From Lachnospiraceae bacterium (GTDB taxonomy: Bacteria > Bacillota > Clostridia > Lachnospirales > Lachnospiraceae), in contig JAIEAP010000003.1 of NCBI GenBank assembly GCA_029071325.1, positions 51,824 through 115,823 of the forward strand: DNA of 64,000 nucleotides, in the 5' to 3' direction. The notes beneath the pieces are model-generated. The model searched no databases. It was not told the DNA's origin and saw nothing but the letters and a program-made list of their open reading frames with translations. Positions 27,148 to 36,124 of this stretch are shown piece after piece. The translations under genes and the position numbers were made by a program. Positions within the stretch are counted from its first letter, which is position 1. Each line of letters starts with the position of its first letter.

Positions 27148-28476
27148 ATGAGGAGAGCGGCATTACACAATCTTGGCTGTAAAGTAAATGCATATGAGAC
27201 AGAAGCCATGACGCAGCTTTTGAAGAAGGCGGGGTATGTGATCGTGCCCTTTGACCGGGAGGCGGACGTATATGTGATCAATACCTGCACGGTCACCAAT
27301 ATGGCGGACCGCAAGAGCAGGCAGATGCTGCACCGCGCCAAGGCGAAAAATCCCGACGCTATAGTGGTGGCTGCCGGCTGCTTTGTGCAGAAGCAGGCAT
27401 GTGCCCTGGAGGAGGACCGGGATGTGGATCTCATCATAGGAAACGACCGCAAGCACGAACTGGTGGAGCTACTGGAACAGATTTGGGATATGCGGGGGGA
27501 TCCTGAGCTGTGTCAGACATTTCTGTTAGATATCAATGACAGAGAGGAAGCGTTCGAAGACTTTACCCTGGAGCGTCCCCAGGAGCGCACACGCGCTTTT
27601 CTGAAGGTGCAGGACGGATGCAACCAGTTCTGTACATACTGCATTATCCCCTATGTCAGAGGACGTGTGCGGAGCAAACGCCCGGAAGACGTGCTGGAGG
27701 AGGTGAAGATTCTGGCGGACAACGGATGCAGGGAAGTGGTGCTGACCGGCATTCATTTGAGTTCCTATGGAGCCGGGAGAGAAGACACTCTCTTAGACCT
27801 GATCCGTCTGATCCATCAGGTGAGGAAGATCAAACGGATTCGGCTGGGCTCGCTGGAACCCAGGATCATAACGGAAGAATTTGTGGAGGCATTGGCGTCC
27901 ATGCCTAAGATATGTCCGCATTTTCACTTGTCCTTACAGAGCGGATGCGATGCAACCCTGCAGCGCATGAACCGGCATTACACTACCCAGGAGTATGCAG
28001 CAAGCTGCCAGCTTTTAAGGCAGACATTTGATCATCCAGCCATCACTACGGATGTGATCGTGGGCTTTCCGGGAGAGACAGAGGAGGAATTTGCAGCTAC
28101 GGAACAGTTCCTTCGGGAAATCCATTTTTATGAAATGCATATTTTTAAATATTCCGTCCGCAAGGGAACCAGAGCGGAGGCTATGCCAAGACAGATCCCG
28201 GAACCCATTAAGGCAGAGCGCAGCGCCCGGCTGATCGCGCTGGGAGAGGAAATGTCGGCGCAGTTCAGACGGCATTATATCGGAAGCACACAGGAAGCGC
28301 TTCTTGAGGAGAAGCGGGAGATTGACGGAAATGTATATTTTACGGGATACACCAAAGAATATGTGAAGGTGGCAGTGCCTGCGCAGGGACATGCATCCAA
28401 TAAAATGGTCTGTGGGAAGATCACGGGAATGCTCACCGATGACATCCTTCTGATGTCGCCGGAAAACAAAGGTTGA
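27148..28476 (+). CDS. mtaB: tRNA t6A37 methylthiotransferase MtaB
   Basis: MtaB adds a methylthio group to t6A37 of ANN-decoding tRNAs. The 442 residues contain the N-terminal MTTase domain with three cluster cysteines (LGCKVN, VINTCTVTN, AAGCFVQ), the radical SAM motif GCNQFCTYCIIPYVRGRVRS, and a C-terminal TRAM domain. LGCKVN rather than LGCQMN separates MtaB from MiaB. The ATG is the only start; its site (GAGG) is about 12 bases away and weak. It follows rsmE and its neighbours, as yqeV follows yqeU in Bacillus. Confidence 0.95.
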   Translation: MRRAALHNLGCKVNAYETEAMTQLLKKAGYVIVPFDREADVYVINTCTVTNMADRKSRQMLHRAKAKNPDAIVVAAGCFVQKQACALEEDRDVDLIIGNDRKHELVELLEQIWDMRGDPELCQTFLLDINDREEAFEDFTLERPQERTRAFLKVQDGCNQFCTYCIIPYVRGRVRSKRPEDVLEEVKILADNGCREVVLTGIHLSSYGAGREDTLLDLIRLIHQVRKIKRIRLGSLEPRIITEEFVEALASMPKICPHFHLSLQSGCDATLQRMNRHYTTQEYAASCQLLRQTFDHPAITTDVIVGFPGETEEEFAATEQFLREIHFYEMHIFKYSVRKGTRAEAMPRQIPEPIKAERSARLIALGEEMSAQFRRHYIGSTQEALLEEKREIDGNVYFTGYTKEYVKVAVPAQGHASNKMVCGKITGMLTDDILLMSPENKG

Positions 28477-28579
28477 ATTTTATGCGGCTTTATATTAAAA
28501 TAGAACCAGCGATGCTTTTTCATCTTAAGGAGCAGATGCCTGCTTCGTAACAAAAGAGCAGAAATAAGGGCGTGAATAA

Positions 28580-28843
28580 ATGCAGAACATGAATAACACA
28601 CAATATTTTAAAGTTGAAAAAGAGCCGGCGATGAGAGTCCACGACGTACTGCGCATCGTGTATGAAGCGTTGTCTGAGAAGGGCTACAATCCGGTCAATC
28701 AGATTGTTGGATATATTATGTCCGGTGATCCGACGTACATCACCAGCCATAATAATGCAAGAAGCCTGATCATGAAGGTGGAGCGTGACGAGCTGGTAGA
28801 GGAAGTGTTGAAAGAGTATATTCAGGCAAATTTCCGGGAATAG
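28580..28843 (+). CDS. ireB: IreB-family regulatory phosphoprotein
   Basis: An 87-residue member of the IreB (DUF965, YrzL) family. In Enterococcus, IreB is phosphorylated by the Ser/Thr kinase IreK on N-terminal threonines and modulates cephalosporin tolerance. The family core [39 protein letters not shown] is intact. An N-terminal Thr is present (MNNTQYF). AGGG lies before the ATG; an ATG three codons later is also possible. ireB-ruvX-DUF1292 is the yrzL-yrrK-yrzB order of Bacillus. Confidence 0.93.
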   Translation: MQNMNNTQYFKVEKEPAMRVHDVLRIVYEALSEKGYNPVNQIVGYIMSGDPTYITSHNNARSLIMKVERDELVEEVLKEYIQANFRE

Positions 28844-28853
28844 GAGGCAGTTG

Positions 28854-29285
28854 ATGCGTATTATCGGTCTGGACTTCGGTTCCAAAACCGTAGGAGTAGC
28901 TGTGAGCGACGAACTGCTTGTTACTGCGCAGGGTGTGGAGATCATCCGAAGAAAGTCTGAAAATAAGCTGCGTCAGACGCTGGCACGGATAGAAGAGTTG
29001 ATTACGGAATATAAAGTGGATAGGATTGTTCTGGGATTTCCCAAAAATATGAACAACAGCGAAGGTGAGCGCTGTGAGCGGACCAGGGAATTTCAGACAA
29101 TGTTGGAGAGGCGTACCGGACTGACAGTAGAACTGTGGGACGAACGCCTTACTACTGTTGCCGCAGATCAGGTCATGATGGAGGCAGGAGTCAGGAGAGA
29201 GAATCGCAAAGAGTATGTGGATCAGATAGCGGCCGCTTTTATTTTGCAGGGCTATCTGGATTTCCTGAATAATCAGAAGCAATAG
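28854..29285 (+). CDS. ruvX: RuvX/YqgF-type nuclease
   Basis: A 143-residue RNase H-fold protein of the YqgF family, described as a Holliday-junction resolvase and as a 16S rRNA 5'-end processing nuclease (RNase Y-independent, in E. coli). [19 protein letters not shown] supplies the first catalytic Asp; [23 protein letters not shown] and [14 protein letters not shown] complete the family pattern. AGGAGG precedes the ATG at 28854 and the preceding TTG is not needed. Confidence 0.95.
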   Translation: MRIIGLDFGSKTVGVAVSDELLVTAQGVEIIRRKSENKLRQTLARIEELITEYKVDRIVLGFPKNMNNSEGERCERTREFQTMLERRTGLTVELWDERLTTVAADQVMMEAGVRRENRKEYVDQIAAAFILQGYLDFLNNQKQ

Positions 29286-29293
29286 GAGATCAT

Positions 29294-29554
29294 ATGGAAA
29301 AAGTGTTGTTTACAGACCCGGAAACCAATGAAAAAGCAGAGTTTTATGTATTAGAGCAGACGACGATACGGGGAGAGGATTATCTGCTTGTCACTGTGGA
29401 CGAGGAGGGGGATTCTGACGCGTTTATTTTGCGTGAGACATCCCATGAGGATGTACAGGATGTCATCTATGAGATGGTGGAGGATGATAGAGAATTAGAG
29501 GCAGTTGCAAAGGTTTTTGCAGAATTGGTGGAAGACGTGGACATTGAATTCTGA
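29294..29554 (+). CDS. DUF1292 family protein
   Basis: An 86-residue acidic cytoplasmic protein of the DUF1292 (YrzB) family. It has short beta strands (VLFTDPETNEKAEFYVLEQT, DYLLVTVDEE, AFILRE) and a helical acidic tail. No biochemical role is known to me. It follows ruvX by 8 bases, as in Bacillus. A second, longer DUF1292 protein is encoded at 45,828-46,139. Confidence 0.9.
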   Translation: MEKVLFTDPETNEKAEFYVLEQTTIRGEDYLLVTVDEEGDSDAFILRETSHEDVQDVIYEMVEDDRELEAVAKVFAELVEDVDIEF

Positions 29555-29591
29555 AGAAGTCATTTGTGACGGCGCAGATTAAGGAAAGAGC

Positions 29592-31283
29592 GTGAAAACG
29601 CATGGAGGTATTATTGTTTTGAAAAAAGAAAAAAAAGAAAAATTAAAGATCATTCCCCTGGGAGGCCTGGAGCAGATCGGAATGAATATCACGGCATTTG
29701 AGTATGAGGATGATATCATTGTTGTGGACTGTGGACTGTCTTTTCCTGAGGATGATATGTTTGGCGTAGATCTCGTGATCCCGGATATCACTTACCTTAG
29801 GGATAATGTGGACAAGGTGCGTGGATTCTTTATTACGCATGGGCATGAGGATCATATCGGTGCAATTCCCTATGTGCTTAAGGAGATCAATGTGCCGATC
29901 TATGCCACGAAGCTGACCAACGGTATTATTGAGCATAAGCTGGAAGAGCATAATATGCTCAAGAAGGTGAAGCGCAAGGTGGTAAAATATGGGCAGCACA
30001 TTAACCTGGGGTGTTTTCGTGTGGAGTTCATCAAGACGAACCACAGCATTCAGGATGCGGCGGCCCTTGCCATATATTCTCCGGCAGGGATTGTGGTACA
30101 CACGGGTGATTTTAAGGTAGATTATACGCCGGTATTTGGAGATGCCATTGATCTGCAGCGCTTTGGAGAGATCGGGAAGAAGGGTGTCCTGGCGCTGATG
30201 TGCGATTCCACCAATGCCGAGCGTCCGGGCTTTACGATGTCCGAGCGCACGGTGGGCAAAACTTTTGACAATATTTTTGCAGATCACACCAATTCCCGTA
30301 TTATCATAGCAACCTTTGCATCCAATGTGGACCGCGTGCAGCAGATCATTAATTCTGCGAATAAATTCGGCCGTAAAGTGGTGGTAGAGGGGCGTAGCAT
30401 GGTAAATATCATTACCATTGCATCCAAGCTGGGATATTTAAGTATTCCGGATCAGACATTGATCGATATTGAATTGTTGAAAAATTACCCGGACGAGCAG
30501 ACGGTCATCATCACTACCGGAAGCCAGGGCGAGTCTATGGCGGCGTTGTCCCGCATGGCGGCCAGCATGCATCGGAAAGTGACCATCAAGCCGGGGGATA
30601 CCATCATTTTCAGTTCTAATCCGATTCCCGGTAATGAGAAGGCCGTGTCTGATGTGATCAACGAGCTTACCATGAAGGGAGCGGAGGTTATTTTCCAGGA
30701 TGTTCATGTGTCTGGGCATGCCTGCCAGGAGGATATCAAGCTTATTTACTCTCTGGTAAAGCCCAAATATGCGATTCCGGTTCATGGAGAGTACCGTCAT
30801 CTGATTGCGCAGGCCCGTGTAGCGGAGCAGTTGGGGATTGATAAGGACAACATTTTCATTCTGTCTTCAGGAGATGTGCTGGAGCTGGATTCTGAGGGAG
30901 CTGCCGTGACCGGACATGTCCAGGTAGGCGATATCATGGTGGATGGTCTGGGAGTAGGCGATGTAGGAAATATCGTGCTGCGGGATCGTCAGCATCTGGC
31001 GGAAGAGGGAATCATCATTGTGGTCATGACATTGGAGAATGGCTCCGGTATGGTGCTGGCAGGCCCCGATATCGTTTCCCGCGGCTTTGTGTATGTGCGG
31101 GGAGCTGATGGTCTGATGGAGGAGGCGCGCCATGTATTGAATGATACCATGGACCGCTGTATGTATAAAGGCATCACCGATTGGAGCAAGATAAAGACAG
31201 AGATCAGGGATTCGCTGGGTGACTTCGTGTGGAAAGAGACGAAGCGGAGACCCATGATCATACCAATCATTATGGAAGTATAG
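29592..31283 (+). CDS. rnj: Ribonuclease J
   Basis: RNase J is a beta-CASP metallo-beta-lactamase with 5'-3' exo- and endonuclease activity in mRNA decay and rRNA maturation. The 563 residues show LGGLEQIGMNITAFEY, the zinc motif THGHEDHIGAIPYVLKE (about residues 78-94), HSIQDAAALAI, HTGDFK, the beta-CASP region GSQGESMAALSRMA and VHVSGHACQEDI. The start is uncertain: GTG at 29592 has AAGGA six bases upstream; TTG at 29619 has GGAGG about 11 bases upstream. ylbF follows, a link to RNA turnover. Confidence 0.95.
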   Translation: MKTHGGIIVLKKEKKEKLKIIPLGGLEQIGMNITAFEYEDDIIVVDCGLSFPEDDMFGVDLVIPDITYLRDNVDKVRGFFITHGHEDHIGAIPYVLKEINVPIYATKLTNGIIEHKLEEHNMLKKVKRKVVKYGQHINLGCFRVEFIKTNHSIQDAAALAIYSPAGIVVHTGDFKVDYTPVFGDAIDLQRFGEIGKKGVLALMCDSTNAERPGFTMSERTVGKTFDNIFADHTNSRIIIATFASNVDRVQQIINSANKFGRKVVVEGRSMVNIITIASKLGYLSIPDQTLIDIELLKNYPDEQTVIITTGSQGESMAALSRMAASMHRKVTIKPGDTIIFSSNPIPGNEKAVSDVINELTMKGAEVIFQDVHVSGHACQEDIKLIYSLVKPKYAIPVHGEYRHLIAQARVAEQLGIDKDNIFILSSGDVLELDSEGAAVTGHVQVGDIMVDGLGVGDVGNIVLRDRQHLAEEGIIIVVMTLENGSGMVLAGPDIVSRGFVYVRGADGLMEEARHVLNDTMDRCMYKGITDWSKIKTEIRDSLGDFVWKETKRRPMIIPIIMEV

Positions 31284-31291
31284 GTGGCTGT

Positions 31292-31633
31292 ATGAATCAG
31301 TTGGACGAGAAGATTACGGAGTTATTGCATACCATCCGTCTGACTCCGGAATATCAGAAATATCAGGATGCGAAGGAGAAGCTGCACCAGGACCCGGAAC
31401 TGGAACAGCAGGTGCATGAGTTCCGCAAAAAAATCCATGCAATTCAGAACAGTGGAAACGTGGAACTGTTTTGGGAGGTGGACCGGCTGGAGCGGGAAAA
31501 TAGCGCTATCCGTAAGAATTCCATTGCCGAGGAATATATGGAGGCCGAGCTTGCATTCTGCCGTATGGTGCAGGGAATCAACTGGAAGCTCATCGCCGGT
31601 CTTGATTTTGAAGTAGGATTTATCAATGGATAG
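31292..31633 (+). CDS. ylbF: YlbF/YmcA-family protein
   Basis: A 113-residue helical protein of the Com_YlbF family. In Bacillus, YlbF, YmcA and YaaT form a complex that promotes RNase Y-dependent mRNA processing, competence, sporulation and biofilm formation. The pattern ITELLHTIRLTPEYQKYQDAKEKLHQDPELEQQVHEFRKK is typical. The ATG at 31292 lies behind TAGGTGG, 8 bases after rnj. The C-terminal WKLIAGLDFEVGF matches ylbF-type ends. Confidence 0.88.
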   Translation: MNQLDEKITELLHTIRLTPEYQKYQDAKEKLHQDPELEQQVHEFRKKIHAIQNSGNVELFWEVDRLERENSAIRKNSIAEEYMEAELAFCRMVQGINWKLIAGLDFEVGFING

Positions 31634-31670
31634 AAGATTCACAAACGAATGATGATGGAGAGGACACTGT

Positions 31671-32045
31671 ATGAATGCCAAAAAGGTTGTTTTGAAGATC
31701 ATGAATATCAGCTTAACGATCCTGGTTGTGGTGCTTGTTGTTTTTGCCGCATTTCGGGTGGGAAGCTATGCCTATGATTTTGGCTACCGTGTGTATATGG
31801 AGGATCCCGTGTCCCAGGAGCCCGGCAGGGATGTAGTTGTGCAGGTGGACAAGAATATGTCTTCCTCTGCACTGGGCAGTATGCTGGAGGATAAAGGGCT
31901 GGTGCGGGACGGCACACTTTTTATGATCCAACTGAAGCTTTCGGCGTATTCGGACAAGATCATACCGGGTATCTATACCTTAAATACCTCGATGACTCCA
32001 AGAGAAATGATTGAAGTTATGGCGCCGGTTGAGGTGGAACAGTGA
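31671..32045 (+). CDS. MltG-like membrane protein lacking the catalytic domain
   Basis: A 124-residue protein with one N-terminal membrane segment (ILVVVLVVFAAFRVG) and an extracytoplasmic part that matches only the N-terminal LysM-like region of the endolytic transglycosylase MltG (VQVDKNMSSSALGSMLEDKGLVRDGTLFMI; IIPGIYTLNTSMTPREMIEVM). The catalytic YceG domain is absent, without frameshift signs. In Bacillus, yrrL (mltG) occupies this position before yrrM (trmR). A role in wall synthesis is inferred only from the homology. Its TGA overlaps the next start. Confidence 0.8.
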   Translation: MNAKKVVLKIMNISLTILVVVLVVFAAFRVGSYAYDFGYRVYMEDPVSQEPGRDVVVQVDKNMSSSALGSMLEDKGLVRDGTLFMIQLKLSAYSDKIIPGIYTLNTSMTPREMIEVMAPVEVEQ

Positions 32046-32692
32046 TAGTAGATGAGCGACTGATTACCTACATCAATTCGTTGGACCAGGGAAATACCGG
32101 GATACTGGAAGCAATTGAAGCGGAGGCACTGGCATCGCATGTTCCCATAATCCGAAAGGAAATGCAGGGGGTTCTTAAGACGGTGCTTGCCATGACCTGT
32201 CCGGGTCAGATCCTTGAGGTGGGAACCGCTGTGGGATTCTCCGCACTTCTGATGGCACAGTACAATCCCGCGGCCTGCCACATTACTACCATTGAGAATT
32301 ATGAGAAACGTATACCGATGGCCAGGGATAATTTTAAACGGGCGGCAATGGAGGAGAAGATTACCCTATTAGAGGGAGATGCAGCAGAGATTCTGCCGAC
32401 CCTCACAGAGGTTTATGATTTTATCTTTATGGATGCGGCAAAGGGGCAGTACATCTATTTCCTGCCGGAGATCATGCGTCTGCTGGCTCCTGGGGGCATA
32501 CTGGTGTCTGATAACGTATTGCAGGAGGGGGATATTCTGGATTCCCATTATATCGTGCCCCGTAGAAATCGTACCATCCATAAGCGGATGCGGGAATACC
32601 TGTATGAACTGACCCACCGGGAAGATCTGACCACAAGCATTCTGCCTGTGGGGGACGGTATTACCCTCAGTGTAAAAAGGAAGAGACAGTAA
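32042..32692 (+). CDS. trmR: tRNA 5-hydroxyuridine-34 O-methyltransferase TrmR
   Basis: A 216-residue class I O-methyltransferase. VGTAVGFSALLMAQYNP is the SAM-binding loop; FIFMDAAKGQY gives the metal-binding Asp of the COMT-like family, and SDNVLQEGDI completes the site. In Bacillus, TrmR (YrrM) methylates ho5U34 to mo5U34 in tRNA. Here it lies directly between the mltG-like gene and trhP, the same order. The start is GTG at 32042, overlapping the upstream TGA, with GAGGTGG before it. Confidence 0.88.
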   Translation: MIVDERLITYINSLDQGNTGILEAIEAEALASHVPIIRKEMQGVLKTVLAMTCPGQILEVGTAVGFSALLMAQYNPAACHITTIENYEKRIPMARDNFKRAAMEEKITLLEGDAAEILPTLTEVYDFIFMDAAKGQYIYFLPEIMRLLAPGGILVSDNVLQEGDILDSHYIVPRRNRTIHKRMREYLYELTHREDLTTSILPVGDGITLSVKRKRQ

Positions 32693-32693
32693 T

Positions 32694-33920
32694 ATGAGAC
32701 CTGTAGAACTACTGATTCCGGCAAGCAGTCTGGAAGTGTTGAAAATAGCAGTTGTCTTTGGGGCGGATGCAGTATATATCGGCGGTGAAGTCTATGGACT
32801 TCGCGCCAAGGCAAAGAACTTCTCCAGAGAGGACATGGAAGAGGGCATTGCATTTGCACATGCCCATGGAGTGAAGGTGTATGTCACTGCCAATATTCTG
32901 GCACATAATGAAGACCTTGCGGGAGTCCGGCAGTATTTTGCGGAACTGCGGGAAATCGGACCGGATGCATTGATCATTTCCGATCCGGGCGTCTATATGA
33001 TCGCCAAAGAGGTGTGTCCCGAGATTGAGCGTCACATCAGTACCCAGGCCAACAATACCAACTACGGTACATACCGCTTCTGGTGGGAGCAGGGCGCAAA
33101 GAGAGTGGTGACGGCGAGGGAATTATCCTTAGATGAAATAAGTGGAATTCGGGAGCATATCCCCCAGGAGATGGAGATAGAGACTTTTGTCCACGGAGCT
33201 ATGTGCATTTCCTATTCCGGCAGATGCCTGCTCAGCAACTATTTTACCGGGAGGGACGCCAACCAGGGGGCATGCACACATCCCTGCCGCTGGAAGTATG
33301 CGGTGGTGGAGGAGACACGTCCCGGGGAATATCTGCCGGTATATGAAAATGAGAGAGGCACTTACATTTTCAATTCGAAAGACCTGTGTATGATAGAGCA
33401 TATCCCGGAATTGATGGAAGCAGGAATTGATTCCTTCAAAATCGAGGGACGCATGAAGACGGCACTGTATGTGGCGACGGTGGCAAGGACTTACCGGAAA
33501 GCAATCGACGATTACCGGACGTCGCCGGAATTATACCGACAGAATATGGACTGGTATCGGCAGCAGATCATGGGATGTACCTACCGGCAGTTTACTACGG
33601 GATTCTTTTTTGGGAAACCGTCGGATGAAAGTCAGATTTACGATCATAATACTTATATCAGGGATTATACGTATCTTGGTATCATTGAAGGCAGGAATGA
33701 TCAGGGGATGTACCGCATCGAGCAGCGCAATAAGTTTTCGGTGGGGGAAGAGATTGAGGTCATGAAACCGGGCGGTGACAATCTTACAGTAACTGTCAGA
33801 GGGATTATGGATGAGGAGGGAAATCCGGTGGAATCGGCACCGCATCCAAAACAGAAGCTCTATGTGGATTTGGGCATCGAACTGGATCAATATGATATTT
33901 TACGCAGACAGGAGGAGTGA
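32694..33920 (+). CDS. trhP: U32-family tRNA hydroxylation protein TrhP
   Basis: A 408-residue member of peptidase family U32. Its bacterial members of this type (TrhP, YrrN/YrrO) make ho5U34 in tRNA, using prephenate and an iron-sulfur cluster, rather than degrading proteins. Signatures are ELLIPASSLEVLKIAVVFGADAVYIGG, ETFVHGAMCISYSGRCLLSNYFTGRDANQGACTHPCRWKY with four conserved Cys (about residues 165-195), and IDSFKIEGRMKTALYVA. Bacillus has two paralogues here; only one is present. It follows trmR by one base, so both steps of mo5U34 synthesis are co-transcribed. Confidence 0.9.
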   Translation: MRPVELLIPASSLEVLKIAVVFGADAVYIGGEVYGLRAKAKNFSREDMEEGIAFAHAHGVKVYVTANILAHNEDLAGVRQYFAELREIGPDALIISDPGVYMIAKEVCPEIERHISTQANNTNYGTYRFWWEQGAKRVVTARELSLDEISGIREHIPQEMEIETFVHGAMCISYSGRCLLSNYFTGRDANQGACTHPCRWKYAVVEETRPGEYLPVYENERGTYIFNSKDLCMIEHIPELMEAGIDSFKIEGRMKTALYVATVARTYRKAIDDYRTSPELYRQNMDWYRQQIMGCTYRQFTTGFFFGKPSDESQIYDHNTYIRDYTYLGIIEGRNDQGMYRIEQRNKFSVGEEIEVMKPGGDNLTVTVRGIMDEEGNPVESAPHPKQKLYVDLGIELDQYDILRRQEE

Positions 33921-33923
33921 CAG

Positions 33924-34979
33924 ATGGAAGAAAAGTATGTAGCTTATGTAGGGACCTATACCCATGAGAATAGTGTGGGGATTCACTTGTATGATGTGGA
34001 TATCAAGGCGGGCAGAATGGAGGAACGCACGGTTGTTCCCATCAATAACCCTTCAGATCTCATCGTTTCCAAGAACGGGAAATTTCTGTATTCCATAGCG
34101 GATGAGGGCGTGGAATCCTTCCGCATTCTGCCGGATGGAAATCTGGAGCCTGTGAATAAGCAGTGGATCGGCGGTATGAGAGGCTGTTACCTGGAGGTGG
34201 ATCATGAGAACCGTTATCTCTTCGTGGCAGGGCATCACGACGGCAAAGTGACGATGATGCAGTTATGTGAGGACGGCAGTATCGGAGACATAGCGGACGG
34301 AATTTTCCATAAGGGGATCGGACGTACCATAGCGGAACGCATCTCGAACCCGCATGTAGACTGTGTAAAGCTGACGCCGGACGAGCAGTATCTGTGTGCA
34401 GTGGACAATGGTCTGGATCACGTGAAGGTATATCAGGTGGATTATGAGAAGGGTAAGCTAAAGCTGGAGTCTATCATCCGCGGTCCTCTGGAATCCGCGC
34501 CCCGTATGATCCGATTCAGCAGAGACGGAAGATATGCGTATATCCTGTATGAGTTATTGAATCAGGTGGAGGTGTTCTCCTATGAACTGGCGGATGGGGA
34601 ACCGAAATTTGAAAAGATACAGACAATCTCAACCACTACGGCAAAGGAGGAGGAGTTATGTGCAGCCTCCGGAATGGAGATCAGTCTGGACGGAAAGTAT
34701 CTCTTCTGTACCAACGCAGGCGTCAATTCCGTTACAATATTTGAGATAGATCCTGAGACAGGATGCCTGACCATGATGTGCAATTCCAAGATCAGCGGCG
34801 ACTATCCCAAGACCTTAGGTATTTACCCGAATGGCGAGCATTTCATGAGCCTGAATCATGAGACCAATGAGATTACGACTTTTCGGGTGTTTTATGAGAA
34901 GAAGCATATCCTCATGGAGAGTAAACCTTTATCGATAGATAAGCCCAACTGCGTATATATTCATAAACTGAACCAATAG
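33924..34979 (+). CDS. Lactonase-family seven-bladed beta-propeller (6-phosphogluconolactonase-like)
   Basis: A 351-residue cytoplasmic protein of the lactonase/YkgB family. YVGTYTHENSVGIHLYDVD opens the first blade; CVKLTPDEQYLCAVDNGLDHVKVYQVD, SRDGRYAYILYELLNQVEVFSY and SLDGKYLFCTNAGVNSVTIFEID are propeller repeats. Some relatives hydrolyse 6-phosphogluconolactone, others act on different lactones. The operon ends here with a hairpin. The substrate is not clear from context. Confidence 0.85.
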   Translation: MEEKYVAYVGTYTHENSVGIHLYDVDIKAGRMEERTVVPINNPSDLIVSKNGKFLYSIADEGVESFRILPDGNLEPVNKQWIGGMRGCYLEVDHENRYLFVAGHHDGKVTMMQLCEDGSIGDIADGIFHKGIGRTIAERISNPHVDCVKLTPDEQYLCAVDNGLDHVKVYQVDYEKGKLKLESIIRGPLESAPRMIRFSRDGRYAYILYELLNQVEVFSYELADGEPKFEKIQTISTTTAKEEELCAASGMEISLDGKYLFCTNAGVNSVTIFEIDPETGCLTMMCNSKISGDYPKTLGIYPNGEHFMSLNHETNEITTFRVFYEKKHILMESKPLSIDKPNCVYIHKLNQ

Positions 34980-34996
34980 AAAAAGAGATGTTTCAT

Positions 34997-35029
34997 ATCC
35001 CCATTATTCCAAACCGGAATGATGGGGAT
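34997..35029. terminator. Hairpin between the lactonase and AraC genes
   Basis: A 14-bp stem (34997-35010 with 35016-35029) with one mismatch and an AAACC loop. T-runs are short. Its right half overlaps the 3' end of the minus-strand AraC gene. Confidence 0.6.
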
Positions 35030-35912
35030 TATTGATTGCAGGAAGAACGCTCTTTTTATATTCCAAGGGAGATACCCCGTATCTGGCGGTAAAGGAGCGG
35101 GTAAAATAAGAATGATTATGGAAGCCTACGTTTTCGGACACCTCAATCACTTTCTGCGACCCTTCCGCAAGCTGGGCGGCAGCAGCCTCCAGGCGGAAAT
35201 TTTTGAGATACTGAGTAAACGTGTTTCCGGTCAGATCCTTAAAGAGCTTCATGAAGTGGCTCTCGGAAAAACCGCAGATGGCGGCGGCCTGAGTAATGGA
35301 AAGTGGTTTTGCATAATTTGCCTGTATATAGGAAAGCAGCTGTTTCAGTTTCTCATAGGTGGTCTGGAGAGAGCGTTCTACACCGCTGGTCTGTGTGCTG
35401 TTGAGGTCAAGACAATGCATAATAGCGAATAGGGCGGATTTTACCATCAGTTCATAACCGTTATAGCTTTGCTTCCTGTTTTGGATCAGGTCACAGATAT
35501 AGGGCAGAAGAAGACGGTTCAGAGGATCGCCGGCAGGAAGATAAGTGGGGAGGGTTTTGGTGTGCTCATAGAAGGGCTTAAAGTATTTCTGATAGCAGTA
35601 GTCATTGACGCCGCTGTCAAGGAGTGAGAATTGAAACAGAATATTAAAATATTCCATTTCTGCGTTGTCAAGCTGCTCTATGGAGTGGACAATCTGCGGA
35701 AGCAGAACGATCATATCCCCGGTTTGCAGGGCGTATTTCGAAGCCTGCACAGTCACAAGCCCCTGCCCCTTTACCACATAAATGATTTCCATCTCATCAT
35801 GCCAGTGGAGCGGGTAGGTGCGCAGGTATTCGGGAATGTTTCCATGGTAAACGATATAGGGAAAAGCAAGCTTTCCGTGTGTTTTTGTTTCATGCATGAT
35901 TCCGCTGTCCAT
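35004..35912 (-). CDS. AraC-family regulator with cupin sensor domain
   Basis: A 302-residue regulator. The N-terminal cupin region (LHWHDEMEIIYVVKGQGLVTV, about residues 35-56, GDMIVLLPQIVHSI) should bind a sugar. The C-terminal third has the two AraC helix-turn-helices (LSITQAAAICGFSESHFMKLFKDLTG; VIEVSENVGFHNHSYFTRSF). It is divergent from the GH13 amylase gene, so I infer that it controls malto-oligosaccharide use. AGGAG lies 11 bases before the ATG; an ATG five codons later is an alternative. Confidence 0.9.
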   Translation of the reverse strand: MDSGIMHETKTHGKLAFPYIVYHGNIPEYLRTYPLHWHDEMEIIYVVKGQGLVTVQASKYALQTGDMIVLLPQIVHSIEQLDNAEMEYFNILFQFSLLDSGVNDYCYQKYFKPFYEHTKTLPTYLPAGDPLNRLLLPYICDLIQNRKQSYNGYELMVKSALFAIMHCLDLNSTQTSGVERSLQTTYEKLKQLLSYIQANYAKPLSITQAAAICGFSESHFMKLFKDLTGNTFTQYLKNFRLEAAAAQLAEGSQKVIEVSENVGFHNHSYFTRSFTARYGVSPLEYKKSVLPAINNPHHSGLE

Positions 35913-36033
35913 ATCTTCTTCATTCTCCTATAGATTCGTAGTTTTGTGTTAGAAAAATAAGGGTATCTCATAAGAATTATAATGAACAGGCTGATATAAT
36001 GCAAGTATAGATGACTGGAGTTTTCGCATTTTG

Positions 36034-36072
36034 CAGATAGGATACCAGAGGCAAGCAGCCGCATCCTATCTG
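36034..36072 (+). promoter_or_regulatory. Perfect inverted repeat in the araC-GH13 gap
   Basis: CAGATAGGAT (36034-36043) and ATCCTATCTG (36063-36072), separated by 19 bases, with a TATAAT at 35994-35999 just upstream. It could be a 5'-leader hairpin or a regulator-binding site. No -35 box is evident for the TATAAT, which fits an activator-dependent promoter. Confidence 0.4.
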
Positions 36073-36124
36073 AAAAATGTGAATACTTCAGCAGATGAAT
36101 TTTGGAATACAGGGAGGGACGAGG

